Notes: a model not told the origin generated them from the letters alone. A DNA stretch of 64,000 nucleotides from an uncultured Prevotellaceae bacterium (GCA_900319235.1 ONNR01000001.1:62001-126000), one strand, 5' to 3'; counted from the stretch's first letter, positions 37,854-46,677 are shown. Numbers and translations are program-made.

Positions 37854-40800
37854 CTTGGAAATCCAATTTGGCTGAGACCAAGAGACATTACGTCAATTGG
37901 TGGAATCATCGGGGCATTGTGCTCAATATGTGGGAACACTTCCAGCAGGGAGTGGCTCCGCACGGACCGTATGCAGGCGAAAAGCCTATCGTGTTGACGC
38001 AGGAGGCCGCCAACAATTACGGTACGGGTAGTTTCAATCTGCCCGGAGCGCCGCAGACAAAGGATCTGAATCAGCGATGGTTCGATCCCCAATGGCGTGC
38101 CGAATTCCTCGATTGGTACGTCGGTCATTCCTGCCTCATGGCCGATATGCTCCCTGTTGCCAACACGCAGTTGGGACCGGGTTCGATGGCCGCTATCCTG
38201 GGCAGTGTGTTCGAAGGGGGAGAGGATACGATTTGGATTCATCCCGACCTGCATTATTCCGACGATTTCCGCTTTGATCCCAACCATCCCAATTTCAAGT
38301 TGCATAAGGATCTGCTCAAGGCTTGTGTCGAACGGTCAAAGGGCAATTACTACGTCGGTATGCCCGACCTGATGGAAGGCCTTGACGTGCTGGCTGCGAT
38401 GAAAGGCACCGACAAGGTGCTGATGGATACCCTGACGCAACCCGATCTGCTGGAGGAGCAGATGCAGCGCATCAACGATGCCTATTTCGAGGTGTTCGAC
38501 GCGCTCTACGACATCATTCGTTTCGACGGTCGCGATTGCGGTGGTCCCCTCGATCCCGATTATCGGGGCGCCAATTTCGGAACTGATGGCGAGATGGCAT
38601 TCTGCTATTTCTCGTTGTGGGCGCCGGGCAAGCTCACCAAGCTGCAGAGCGACATCTCGACGATGCTTTCGGTCGAGGATTATCGTCGTTTCGTGCAGCC
38701 GTTCATTCGCCAGCAGGCACAGAGGATTCCCTATACGCTCTATCATCTCGATGGCGTTGGCGCGATGCGTCATCTTCCTTCACTCCTTGATGTTGAGGAA
38801 CTTAAGGCCATCCAATGGACACCTGGCGTCGGCCAACCGCAGGGTGGTGACCCCAAGTGGTACGACCTCTATAAGCAGATTCTTGCGGGCGGCAAGTCCA
38901 TTATGGCTTGTTGGGTTACGGTCGATGAACTTCGTCCTTTGCTCGACAATATCGGTGGCGATGGTGTGCATCTCGAAATGGATTTCCACAACGAGGCCGA
39001 GGTTGAGCAGGCACTTCGCATCATCGAGGAGTATCAGACGTCGGAGGTCGAAAAGAAGGTGGACGAATGTATTCGTTTGGGCGATATGTCCGAAGAAAAG
39101 GCTTCGAAAACCGGTAAGCGCAAAGTCGTCGAAGGCGAATCGCTCACCATCGAGGCTCCTTCTTTCTCCGAAGCCATTGGCGATTCCGAACGTATCTTCC
39201 TGCTCGATGGTGGTATGGGAACTATGATTCAGCAGTACGATCTTGTTGAGGCGGATTTCGGTGGTCATCCCGGTTGCAACGATTACCTTTGTCTGAGCAA
39301 GCCCGAGGTGATTCAGGACATCCATCGCAGGTATCTGATGGCAGGGTCGGACATCATCGAGACAAATACCTTCAGCGCCCAGCGTATCTCCCTGAAGGAT
39401 TGGGAACTTGAGCAGGAAGTAAGGAATGTGAACCTTGCGGCAGCTCGTATCGCCCGTCAGATGGCCGATGCCTTCACGCTGACCAATCCTTCGAAACCTC
39501 GCTTCGTCCTGGGTTCGGTAGGTCCTACCAACAAGACCTGCAGTTTCAGCAGCGGTGATGAGCCCGCGCTCGACTACAATGCGCTGAAAGCCGCCTATCA
39601 GGAACAGATTGAAGCCCTTGCCGAGGGCGGTGTCGATGGCATCTTGATCGAGACCATCTTCGACACCTTGAATGCGCAAGCTGCTGTCGAGGCTGCCCAG
39701 GCCGTGAAACTCCCCGTGATGCTCAGTTTCGCACAGGTCAACGACCAGGGCGTGAATATGAACGGGCAGGATGTGTTCGCTTTCATCGACGACATTTGCC
39801 GAAAGTACGACATCTTCTCCGTGGGCTTGAACTGCTCGTCGGGTGCTGCCCAGATGGCTCCGATTATCGAGGACCTTGCGGCGCGTGTCCAGTGTCGCGT
39901 GAGCGCCTATCCCAACGCCGGTATCCCGAATGCGAAGGGCAGGTACGAGCAAAGCGGGGAGGAGTTTGCCCGTCAATGCTGGAGTATGATTGATAGCCAC
40001 AGCGTCGATATCATCGGCGGATGTTGCGGCACTACCGACCAGCATATCTCCGCCCTCCGTCCTCTGCTCGAACCTGCCCCCGGATGCTTCGTCAGCCCCA
40101 AGGGCGAAACTGCTGCCCGCCCTCGCTACAAGCAGCTCTATCGGGCGCCGATAGGTGGGAATAATCGGAGTACTCAGAAAACTCCGAGTACTCCGAATAC
40201 TCCGAGTACTCCGACCACTCCGAGCTCTCCGACAAACACCCCCTCTCAGCCCCTTGATCCCAAGGAGCGCCTCCTGCAAGCCATCGTCGCTGGAAAGCAG
40301 GACGAGGCCCTCGAAGCCACCAAGGCGGCCCTGGACGAAGGTGCCGATGCCACCAGCCTGATCAACAATCAGATGATTTGCGCGATGGGAATGGTGGGCA
40401 AGAACTTCGAGGAGGGAAAGGCTTTCGTGCCTCAGTTGCTGATGGCAGGTCGCGCCATGAAGGCGGCGTTGGGCTACATCAAGCAGCACGAGGCCGCCCA
40501 AGGCAAATCGGCATCCATACAGTCGATCGGAAAGATTGTCATCGGAACGGTGAAGGGCGACCTCCACGACATCGGCAAGAACCTCGTCGCCTCGATGCTC
40601 GAAGGTTCCGGCTTTGAGGTTGTGAACATCGGCATCGATATCGACGCTGATACTTTTGTCAAGGCGGTTGTCGATAATCACGCCGATATCCTTTGCCTCT
40701 CGGCGCTTCTCACCACCACGATGACCTATATGAAGGATGTGCTCGATGCACTCCAGAAGGCCGGCATTCGCGACAAGGTGAAGGTGATGGTGGGCGGTGC

Positions 40801-40903
40801 GCCCGTCAGTCAGCAGTTTGCCGATGAGATTGGGGCCGATGGTTATTCGTCGAATGCCAACGAAGCCGTGACTGTTGCAAAGAAATTGTTGAACATTAAC
40901 TAA
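37850..40903 (+). CDS. Three-part corrinoid methyltransferase fusion (URO-D/MtaA-like, homocysteine S-methyltransferase, B12-binding)
   Basis: A 1017-aa cytoplasmic protein. Residues 1-370 resemble the URO-D/MtaA methyltransferase superfamily; the usual HxC zinc motif appears as HLD in YHLDGVGAMRHL near 304. Residues about 444-745 are a homocysteine S-methyltransferase barrel (FLLDGGMGTMIQ) with zinc ligands C662, C725 and C726 (GLNCSSG, GGCCGTT). A Thr-Pro-Ser repeat linker (about 773-797) leads to a helical corrinoid cap and a Rossmann B12 domain with DLHDIG (D904, H906, G909), where H906 would be the cobalt ligand. The folate-binding and AdoMet-reactivation domains of MetH are absent. The design suggests methyl transfer from an unknown donor through cobalamin to homocysteine. 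It overlaps the GH31 gene by 4 nt and precedes a symporter, so a methylated glycan product is the inferred donor. Confidence 0.88.
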   Translation: MTWKSNLAETKRHYVNWWNHRGIVLNMWEHFQQGVAPHGPYAGEKPIVLTQEAANNYGTGSFNLPGAPQTKDLNQRWFDPQWRAEFLDWYVGHSCLMADMLPVANTQLGPGSMAAILGSVFEGGEDTIWIHPDLHYSDDFRFDPNHPNFKLHKDLLKACVERSKGNYYVGMPDLMEGLDVLAAMKGTDKVLMDTLTQPDLLEEQMQRINDAYFEVFDALYDIIRFDGRDCGGPLDPDYRGANFGTDGEMAFCYFSLWAPGKLTKLQSDISTMLSVEDYRRFVQPFIRQQAQRIPYTLYHLDGVGAMRHLPSLLDVEELKAIQWTPGVGQPQGGDPKWYDLYKQILAGGKSIMACWVTVDELRPLLDNIGGDGVHLEMDFHNEAEVEQALRIIEEYQTSEVEKKVDECIRLGDMSEEKASKTGKRKVVEGESLTIEAPSFSEAIGDSERIFLLDGGMGTMIQQYDLVEADFGGHPGCNDYLCLSKPEVIQDIHRRYLMAGSDIIETNTFSAQRISLKDWELEQEVRNVNLAAARIARQMADAFTLTNPSKPRFVLGSVGPTNKTCSFSSGDEPALDYNALKAAYQEQIEALAEGGVDGILIETIFDTLNAQAAVEAAQAVKLPVMLSFAQVNDQGVNMNGQDVFAFIDDICRKYDIFSVGLNCSSGAAQMAPIIEDLAARVQCRVSAYPNAGIPNAKGRYEQSGEEFARQCWSMIDSHSVDIIGGCCGTTDQHISALRPLLEPAPGCFVSPKGETAARPRYKQLYRAPIGGNNRSTQKTPSTPNTPSTPTTPSSPTNTPSQPLDPKERLLQAIVAGKQDEALEATKAALDEGADATSLINNQMICAMGMVGKNFEEGKAFVPQLLMAGRAMKAALGYIKQHEAAQGKSASIQSIGKIVIGTVKGDLHDIGKNLVASMLEGSGFEVVNIGIDIDADTFVKAVVDNHADILCLSALLTTTMTYMKDVLDALQKAGIRDKVKVMVGGAPVSQQFADEIGADGYSSNANEAVTVAKKLLNIN
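40166..40239 (+). repeat. In-frame 9-nt tandem repeat coding for a Thr-Pro-Ser linker
   Basis: About seven copies of a unit close to ACTCCGAGT lie in the methyltransferase gene and encode repeated (S/N/T)TP triplets between the homocysteine and B12 modules. Copy number is likely variable because the unit is a multiple of three. Confidence 0.85.
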
Positions 40904-40921
40904 TAAAGGGATAATCTGACC

Positions 40922-42541
40922 ATGAGCGATCAACTTCACTTCCTCGATTGGACTATTCTGGTAGTCTATTTCGTACTTCTCATCGTCATCGGACTATGGG
41001 CATCGCGCAAGCAGCAGAAGGCCGAAGGCAAGGACGGCAATTCGTTCCTTGCCAGCAAGTCACTTTCGTGGCACACCATTGGCCTTTCGATGTGGGGCAC
41101 AAACGTCGGCCCTTCGATGCTGATTGCTTCCTGTTCGTCGGGATTTGCGGCAGGCGTCGTATCGGGCAATTATGCGTGGTATGCGTTCATCTTCATTGCC
41201 TTGCTTGCCTTTGTGTTCGCGCCGCGTTATCTGGGCGAAAACATCTCCACCTTGCCTGAGTTTATGGGGCGTCGTTTCGGCCAGGGCACGCGCTCGGTGC
41301 TTGCCTGGTACACCATCGTGACCATCCTCATCTCGTGGCTGGCGCTGACCTTGTTTGCGGGCGGTGTGCTCATTCGTCAGATCTTCAATATCCCGATGTT
41401 CGCTTCAGCGCTCATCCTCTTGGCCATCAGCGCCTTCTTCACGATTCTCGGAGGATTGCGTGCGGTGGCTTATACCAATGTCTATCAGATGACCTTGCTC
41501 ATCATCGTGAGCACCATCCTCACGATTGCCGGCATCTGGAAGCTGGGTAGCGGTTCGTTCTTCGAAGGCATTGGCGTGCTGATGGACCCCGAAGTGGTGC
41601 CAAGTGGCTATTGGAACCTTTTCCAGCCGCTTTCCGACCCCGATTATCCCTGGCTTCCCATCCTGTTGGGTTATCCCGTGATGGGCATCTGGTTCTGGTG
41701 TACCGACCAGTCGATGGTGCAGCCTGTGCTTGCCGCAAAGAACCTGCACGAAGGACAGAAGGGCGCCAACTTCTGCGGATGGCTCAAGATTCTCGACGTG
41801 GCCATCTACATCATCCCCGGCATCATCTGCTATGCGCTTTGCAAGACGGGCATCTTCACGACCACTCCCAATGCCGACGATTCCTACCTTTTCATGGTGA
41901 CCAATATCTTCCCCATCGGTATGGTGGGCCTTGTAATGGCTGTGCTTACAGCGGCCCTGGTTTCGACCATCGGCTCATCGCTCAATGCCCTTTCAACGGT
42001 GTTCACGATGGACATCTACGTGAAGAACATCAACCCCAGCGCCACGAGCAAGGACATTCGCCGAATGGGTCGGATGGTCACCATCATCGGTTCGCTCATC
42101 AGCATCCTGATTTGCGTGGCCGTGGATCTCATCAAGGACATCCCGCTCTTCAACATCTTCCAGTCCGTCCTCAGTTTCATCGCTCCTCCGATGGCGGCCG
42201 TCTTTGTGATGGGCGTCTTCTGGAAGCGTTGTTCGGCATCGGCGGCACAGATGACGCTGACCTTTGGCACGGCGCTCTGTCTGCTGGTCGGCATCTTGTA
42301 CTATGTGATGCCCGAAGGCCTGGCATTTGGCATCAGGTGGCCGCATTTCATGCTCCTTTCGTTCTATCTCTTCGTGATTTTGATTATCAGTATGGTGGTT
42401 GTGAGCCTGATAGACAAGAATTCTCGCGAGGATGTTGTGCTTCAAAAGGTTAACCAACCAATGAAACCTTCCGTTCTGGTCGCCTGGTGCCTGCTGTTTG
42501 TCGTGATGATCTCGCTCTACGTCATCTTCAATGGCCACTGA
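40922..42541 (+). CDS. Sodium:solute symporter (SSS family, SGLT-like)
   Basis: A 539-aa inner-membrane transporter with about 13-14 helices. The first helices (LDWTILVVYFVLLIVIGLWA, 8-27) and GTNVGPSMLIASCSSG near 59 match the SSS fold's unwound TM1 region. GYPVMGIWFWCTDQSMVQPVLAAKN near 245-270 is the family's sugar-transporter signature (WCTDQ). It follows the methyltransferase fusion by 18 nt and probably imports the compound that the preceding enzymes release or modify. The exact substrate is open; WCTDQ favours a sugar or sugar-derived compound over an amino acid. Confidence 0.9.
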   Translation: MSDQLHFLDWTILVVYFVLLIVIGLWASRKQQKAEGKDGNSFLASKSLSWHTIGLSMWGTNVGPSMLIASCSSGFAAGVVSGNYAWYAFIFIALLAFVFAPRYLGENISTLPEFMGRRFGQGTRSVLAWYTIVTILISWLALTLFAGGVLIRQIFNIPMFASALILLAISAFFTILGGLRAVAYTNVYQMTLLIIVSTILTIAGIWKLGSGSFFEGIGVLMDPEVVPSGYWNLFQPLSDPDYPWLPILLGYPVMGIWFWCTDQSMVQPVLAAKNLHEGQKGANFCGWLKILDVAIYIIPGIICYALCKTGIFTTTPNADDSYLFMVTNIFPIGMVGLVMAVLTAALVSTIGSSLNALSTVFTMDIYVKNINPSATSKDIRRMGRMVTIIGSLISILICVAVDLIKDIPLFNIFQSVLSFIAPPMAAVFVMGVFWKRCSASAAQMTLTFGTALCLLVGILYYVMPEGLAFGIRWPHFMLLSFYLFVILIISMVVVSLIDKNSREDVVLQKVNQPMKPSVLVAWCLLFVVMISLYVIFNGH

Positions 42542-42554
42542 AAACCGTTTGTTC

Positions 42555-42592
42555 AAAAATAATTCGTGTAAATTCACGATAATTCGTGTTAA
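42555..42592. repeat. 38-nt dispersed repeat, copy 1
   Basis: An AT-rich sequence containing two AATTCGTGT words. 35 of 38 positions match the copy at 50538-50575. Both copies end about 12-14 nt before a start codon. Confidence 0.85.
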
Positions 42593-42605
42593 GTAAAAAA
42601 CACTT

Positions 42606-44348
42606 ATGACGCTCAGGTCCTTAGCCTTCTTTCTTATTCCCATTCTCCTGCTTGGAGCGTGCCATTCGTCGCACCCTTCCGTTCCTGAGGACGACGATGA
42701 CCAGCTTTACGACGAACCCTATGCGATGGCCAATTTCCTAAAGGAACCGCGTCAGGCGATGTTGCTCATCGACTCTGCCTTCGAGGCCCAGAATATCACC
42801 GACGAACGTCGCCAGTACCTGAAGGCCATCGTGATGTACAATGGCTTCTCGCATCCCGACAGCAGCCTGCTGATGTGCCGCCATCTGGTCGAAAGCGACG
42901 AGTGGGAGGAGGTGACCGATACGGTGTTGATAGTCGATGTCTATAGCTTGATGTCCACCGTGGCAGGAACCCTGAACCGTCATGTCGATGTGATCCATTA
43001 TGCCCAGTTGGCTTACGACCTGGTGCACGGCAATCCGGTATTCAGTGTCGAGGAAAATGATTTTTTGAGTCGAGTGGGTCGAACGCAGGCCTTCCTTGGT
43101 CAAAAGGAAGAGGGTTTGGAAAATATCAAGCAGGCCTTTGATAATGTGAAAAGTACGAAGTCCTGGCCCGCGCTGATGACTACGTTGAATATCGGACGTA
43201 AGTTGGCAAATACCCAACGTGAGATGAATCAGTACAATGAAGCGCTTCAAACGATTCGTTTTCTGATCAACAGACTGGAGTATTTCTATGCGCATACCGA
43301 GGAATTCGCCGACCTTCAGGCAAGTATGCGGCAGAACCGTAGGGCCGTCGATGATTATGTCAACTATATGCGTGTGCGTTGTTATGGTGGTATGGTCAGA
43401 ACCTTTGCCGGCATTGGTGCCCGCGATTCAGCCCTCTATTGGATGAATCTGATGGACAAATTCAAGGAATCGGACGATCCGCAGATTGTCCTCAATCTGA
43501 TACCTTCGATGGTGAAGCTGCACTTCGACGACCGTGTGATGGAGGATTTCGGCGATGTGATTCAGGCCATCGGTTCCGACACCCTGGACTTGGAGTATGT
43601 CCGTCTGCTGGAGGCGATGTCCGATTTTGAACGCAACCGCAACAACTGGCGAGCTTCGAACGATTACCTGCGTCGTGCATCCGACGTCCGCGACAGCATT
43701 GAGCAGGAGAGTTATCGCAGCCAGCTGACCGACCAGCTGACCATCTATCAGTTGCACGACGAACGTACGAACCGCATCGAGGCCGAAGGAAGGAATCGCC
43801 GCCTGTTCTTCGTTTCCGCCTCACTGAGCCTGTTGCTTTTGCTGTTGGCGATGATAGGTGTGGCATTGCGTATCTTCCGCAGCCTCAAGGTTTTGAGGCG
43901 CGTTCACGATGATACAAGAATCGAGTTGGATGAGGCAAAGCAGAAGATCGAGAAACTTTCGAAAGGCTATGTTCCCGAGACGCCCGAGCAGCTTTATGAG
44001 CGCATTATGGAGGTAATGGAGACCAAGCGTCCTTACACCGATCAGGACTTCGACATCCCTCAGCTGGCGTCGATGGTTCGTTCCAATCGAACCTATGTCT
44101 CGAAGGTCATCAACCGTCAGTCGGGTATGAATTTCCGTACGTGGTTGGCAAAATATCGCATCAACCTTGTGCAACAGTACCTAAAAGAAAACCCCGAAGC
44201 AAGCCTGGACGAGCTTTGCGTCATCGCTGGCTATGCTTCGAAGTCATCGTTGTTCCGTCATTTCAAGTCCATCACCGGCTACACTCCCGTCAACTGGCTG
44301 ATTAGTCAGGAGGAGGAGGAATCAGAAGGGGATTCTAAGGAATCTTAG
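42606..44348 (+). CDS. TPR/AraC hybrid transcription regulator, membrane-bound
   Basis: A 580-aa regulator of a type specific to Bacteroidetes. The N-terminus has a hydrophobic signal with a lipobox-like LLGAC (Cys at 19) and an acidic EDDDD stretch. Residues about 40-395 are helical TPR-like repeats placed in the periplasm. A transmembrane helix runs 398-422 (FFVSASLSLLLLLLAMIGVAL). A short coiled coil precedes the cytoplasmic AraC DNA-binding domain (about 485-570), with both helix-turn-helix motifs visible: IPQLASMVRSNRTYVSKVIN and LDELCVIAGYASKSSLFRHFK. It closes the glycan locus and probably controls it in response to a periplasmic ligand. A 38-nt dispersed repeat lies just before the start. 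Confidence 0.88.
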   Translation: MTLRSLAFFLIPILLLGACHSSHPSVPEDDDDQLYDEPYAMANFLKEPRQAMLLIDSAFEAQNITDERRQYLKAIVMYNGFSHPDSSLLMCRHLVESDEWEEVTDTVLIVDVYSLMSTVAGTLNRHVDVIHYAQLAYDLVHGNPVFSVEENDFLSRVGRTQAFLGQKEEGLENIKQAFDNVKSTKSWPALMTTLNIGRKLANTQREMNQYNEALQTIRFLINRLEYFYAHTEEFADLQASMRQNRRAVDDYVNYMRVRCYGGMVRTFAGIGARDSALYWMNLMDKFKESDDPQIVLNLIPSMVKLHFDDRVMEDFGDVIQAIGSDTLDLEYVRLLEAMSDFERNRNNWRASNDYLRRASDVRDSIEQESYRSQLTDQLTIYQLHDERTNRIEAEGRNRRLFFVSASLSLLLLLLAMIGVALRIFRSLKVLRRVHDDTRIELDEAKQKIEKLSKGYVPETPEQLYERIMEVMETKRPYTDQDFDIPQLASMVRSNRTYVSKVINRQSGMNFRTWLAKYRINLVQQYLKENPEASLDELCVIAGYASKSSLFRHFKSITGYTPVNWLISQEEEESEGDSKES

Positions 44349-45004
44349 GGATTGTCTAACACATATTGCCTATATGCATCACTTGCATGGAGTTTAACAA
44401 TGTGTAAGTTGACATATTCTCCTGCTTCGCGCAATGTCCATTCAGCCGCCTTAAACCATTCCATGGGAATATTATCGATTTCCTTTTCTGGTATAAATGA
44501 AAACTCTGTGTCAGGGATGTTACCGACATTCTGCTTGATCTTCGAAGAGATAATCCACAATTCTTCTACATCCTTGCTACTTCTTATCCTTCTGATTAAG
44601 TCATCATTATGCAACATCCTCGGTGCATATAGGCGAATTGCATCAATAAAATCATCCAACGACTTTTCACAACTCCACCAGATGTCTTTGATTAGATAAT
44701 CGTCTTCCTTATATTTGGCAAGTTCTTCATCGGTCATAAGGAATCCGGGTCTTTCTTCGCAATCTTTAGGGATGTCGCCCCACGTACAATATATATTTGT
44801 TGTTTTTGACAAATACAAATCTGCAGTAAAGGCATCATCATAATATCTATGTATGGTTAGCCCAACTGTCAGATAAAGGGAATCATCCACTTTCTTTGCG
44901 AAAAGTCCTTGTGCGCCACTTATAGAGTCTTTGAACCAGTGATAGCCAAGTTTCTCCATTTCAGGCTTTAACGCTTTAATTAGTTTTGCTTTTGTGAGTT
45001 TCAT
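44345..45004 (-). CDS. DUF4304-like hypothetical protein
   Basis: A 219-aa cytoplasmic protein beginning MKLTKAKLIKALKPEMEKLGYHW. A start at 45004 is used; the in-frame TTG at 45010 only adds two residues. The N-terminal third, a helix followed by strands AQGLFAKKVDDSLYLTVGLTIHR and FTADLYLS, resembles DUF4304 and toxin-immunity-type folds. The rest is helical. It overlaps the regulator's 3' end by 4 nt, tail to tail. Function unknown. A link to contact-dependent toxins is only suggested by fold type, and no toxin gene is adjacent. Confidence 0.6.
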   Translation of the reverse strand: MKLTKAKLIKALKPEMEKLGYHWFKDSISGAQGLFAKKVDDSLYLTVGLTIHRYYDDAFTADLYLSKTTNIYCTWGDIPKDCEERPGFLMTDEELAKYKEDDYLIKDIWWSCEKSLDDFIDAIRLYAPRMLHNDDLIRRIRSSKDVEELWIISSKIKQNVGNIPDTEFSFIPEKEIDNIPMEWFKAAEWTLREAGEYVNLHIVKLHASDAYRQYVLDNP

Positions 45005-45033
45005 TTTCAACTAATTAATTGCTATTTGCCCAT

Positions 45034-45102
45034 TGTTAATTGCTTTGTTAATAGCTTAGCCAATTATCAATTGTTAATTGTTAATTATTAATTGTTAATT
45101 GC
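45034..45102. repeat. AATTGTTAATT tandem-type repeat
   Basis: At least six overlapping copies of TTGTTAAT/AATTGTTAATT fill the gap between the DUF4304-like gene and the DUF4290 gene. The repeat supplies the stop codon and last codon of the DUF4290 gene. Confidence 0.8.
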
Positions 45103-45745
45103 TTCCAGCCTTCTTCTTCTTTTTCTTCTTCTTTTTCTTGGCGGGTGTCACAACAAGTTTGGTGGGATCAAATTGGATGTTGTCCTGCAGTTCCTGGGCG
45201 GAGTGGAGGAATACCTTGTAGATATCGTCCTTGAATTGGCCGTTGGTGTAGGCGAGGAGGTCCTGGATGATCTTGTCGTCGTCCTCATCAGCCGTGGGGT
45301 GGGTGATGTGGAAATGGAGTTTCATGTGGTTGGCACAACGCTCAAGGAGGCGGATGCGCTGTTCCTGGTCCTCTATCGCGCAGGCCTTGGCCACCATGTC
45401 TTCGATGACCTTGCCGTACATGCGCCAGGCGATGTGCTGTTGCTGTGGATTCTTTAACGTTTCAGGACGCTCGTTCAGGCTATCCTTGGGAATGATCTCT
45501 ACGGGATAGTCGATGTCAAGTTCGTAGTTCGAAATGAGGGCGAGGTGATCCCAAAGAATCTGCTTGAGGTTCTCCACCTTTTCGGCTTCGGGATAAAGGT
45601 CGCCCATAATGGATACGATGCCATAGGCATAGCGTGTACGCTTGTCACGGTCGGGTATCGTCTTGCAATACTCGACAAGTTCCTGCAGGTTGCGCCCATA
45701 CTCGGGGAGTTTCACCTTGGGCATCTGGGTATTGTATTGTTGCAT
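45095..45745 (-). CDS. DUF4290 family protein
   Basis: A 216-aa protein of a family confined to Bacteroidetes and of unknown function. LPEYGRNLQELVEYCKTIPDRDKR (residues 13-36) and a central KNPQQQHIAWRMYGKVIEDM are family hallmarks. The last 16 residues are nearly all lysine before AGSN, and the final Asn and the stop lie in an AATTGTTAATT repeat. Transcribed leftward with tsaB upstream, although inverted repeats separate them. Confidence 0.85.
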   Translation of the reverse strand: MQQYNTQMPKVKLPEYGRNLQELVEYCKTIPDRDKRTRYAYGIVSIMGDLYPEAEKVENLKQILWDHLALISNYELDIDYPVEIIPKDSLNERPETLKNPQQQHIAWRMYGKVIEDMVAKACAIEDQEQRIRLLERCANHMKLHFHITHPTADEDDDKIIQDLLAYTNGQFKDDIYKVFLHSAQELQDNIQFDPTKLVVTPAKKKKKKKKKKAGSN

Positions 45746-45760
45746 AATCGGAAATTAGGA

Positions 45761-45793
45761 GACCCCCTCGGTCCCCCTGCTTAGGGGGAGGTC
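45761..45793 (+). repeat. C-rich dispersed repeat, copy A
   Basis: Starts GACCCCCTC, then TCCCCCTGCTTAGGGGGA, which folds as a hairpin. It is an inverted partner of copy B (45846-45877) and similar to copy C (47631-47665). Confidence 0.75.
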
Positions 45794-45845
45794 TTGCTCG
45801 TCCGGGGGTGTTTATTTCTTGGGTGTATATTTTCGGGGCTTGGTT

Positions 45846-45877
45846 CTTCCCCCTAAGCAGGGGGATTAGAGAGGGTC
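45846..45877 (-). repeat. C-rich dispersed repeat, copy B, covering the tsaB stop
   Basis: Reverse-complement copy of the family. The tsaB stop codon at 45853-45855 and its last codons (TLSNPPA) lie within it. Confidence 0.75.
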
Positions 45878-46575
45878 TGAAGCAGGTCCTTCGGCTTGGA
45901 AGCCTCGAACTCCTTGAGATAGAAGGGGGTGAAATAGGCGGTGTCGGCGAAATTGCCGCGGTTGAAGGCCTGGATGCTGAGCGCCAGCATGTCGCGAGCC
46001 ATCACGCGAATGTCCTTCACGTAGCGGGCATTGGGGTACTTGGTCAGCAGGTCCTTGCACTTGTCGGCACCATCGCCGAAGAAATAAACCACCTTGTCGG
46101 CCAACAGGCTTTCGAGCCACTGTTCATCGACAACGACGGCACTTGGCGCCTTCACTTCGCCCAAAGCCTGGTCGTAGAGCGCCATATAGACTTCCATGCG
46201 GCGTGCGTCGATCATCGGGCAATAGAGCTCGCCTTCCTCCATCTGGATGTCGGTGTGGAACATCACCTGGCAGCACATTGCCTTCAGCGTCGAAACGGCG
46301 ATGAGGGGCACGTTCAGGCCGAACGCCAGTCCCTTGGCTTCGCTCACGCCGATGCGCAATCCGGTATAGGAGCCGGGGCCTTCCGAGACGGCAATCGCAT
46401 CGGGCAGGGCGCCGTTCTCACGCGCATATTTCATTACCTCTTCCACATATTGGCCGAGGACGGAGGCATGGTTGGGGCCCTCCAAGGTCTCGCGCGAAAA
46501 CTCTATCTGGAAGTCACGGCTAAGTGCGACGCTACATGCTTTTGCCGACGTCTCGATCATCAGAATATTGGCCAT
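45853..46575 (-). CDS. tsaB: tRNA threonylcarbamoyladenosine biosynthesis protein TsaB
   Basis: A 240-aa non-catalytic partner of TsaD in making the t6A37 modification of ANN-decoding tRNAs. ILMIETSAKACSVAL (4-18) is the ASKHA phosphate-1 region. SEGPGSYTGLRIGVSEAKGLAFG (65-87) is the diagnostic TsaB motif, and MIDARRMEVYMALYD follows near 125. The C-terminal tail is encoded by a dispersed C-rich repeat, so it may differ between strains. Divergent from yicC with promoters back to back. Confidence 0.95.
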   Translation of the reverse strand: MANILMIETSAKACSVALSRDFQIEFSRETLEGPNHASVLGQYVEEVMKYARENGALPDAIAVSEGPGSYTGLRIGVSEAKGLAFGLNVPLIAVSTLKAMCCQVMFHTDIQMEEGELYCPMIDARRMEVYMALYDQALGEVKAPSAVVVDEQWLESLLADKVVYFFGDGADKCKDLLTKYPNARYVKDIRVMARDMLALSIQAFNRGNFADTAYFTPFYLKEFEASKPKDLLQTLSNPPA

Positions 46576-46625
46576 ATTTGCAAACGGGGATAGTAAATAC
46601 TAAGTATATTATATCAATTTTCGCT

Positions 46626-46634
46626 GCAAAAATA
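46626..46634 (-). promoter_or_regulatory. Promoter -7 box of tsaB
   Basis: Minus-strand TATTTTTGC at 46634-46626, 51 nt before the tsaB start. The -33 element is weak. Confidence 0.5.
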
Positions 46635-46677
46635 CAAAAAAAATTGATATGTTGTACCATTGAATCGAAAAAATCAT

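Noticed and set aside
40166-40239. Tandem repeat considered as a CRISPR-like array
   Set aside because: Units are 9 nt, contiguous, without spacers, and in frame in a gene.
37850-40903. Annotation of the fusion as methionine synthase MetH
   Set aside because: Folate-binding and AdoMet-reactivation domains are missing, and the N-terminal 370 residues are a URO-D/MtaA-like domain.
38780-40939. Minus-strand open frame of 719 codons opposite the methyltransferase fusion
   Set aside because: Antisense to well-supported domains; composition is that of a mirror frame.
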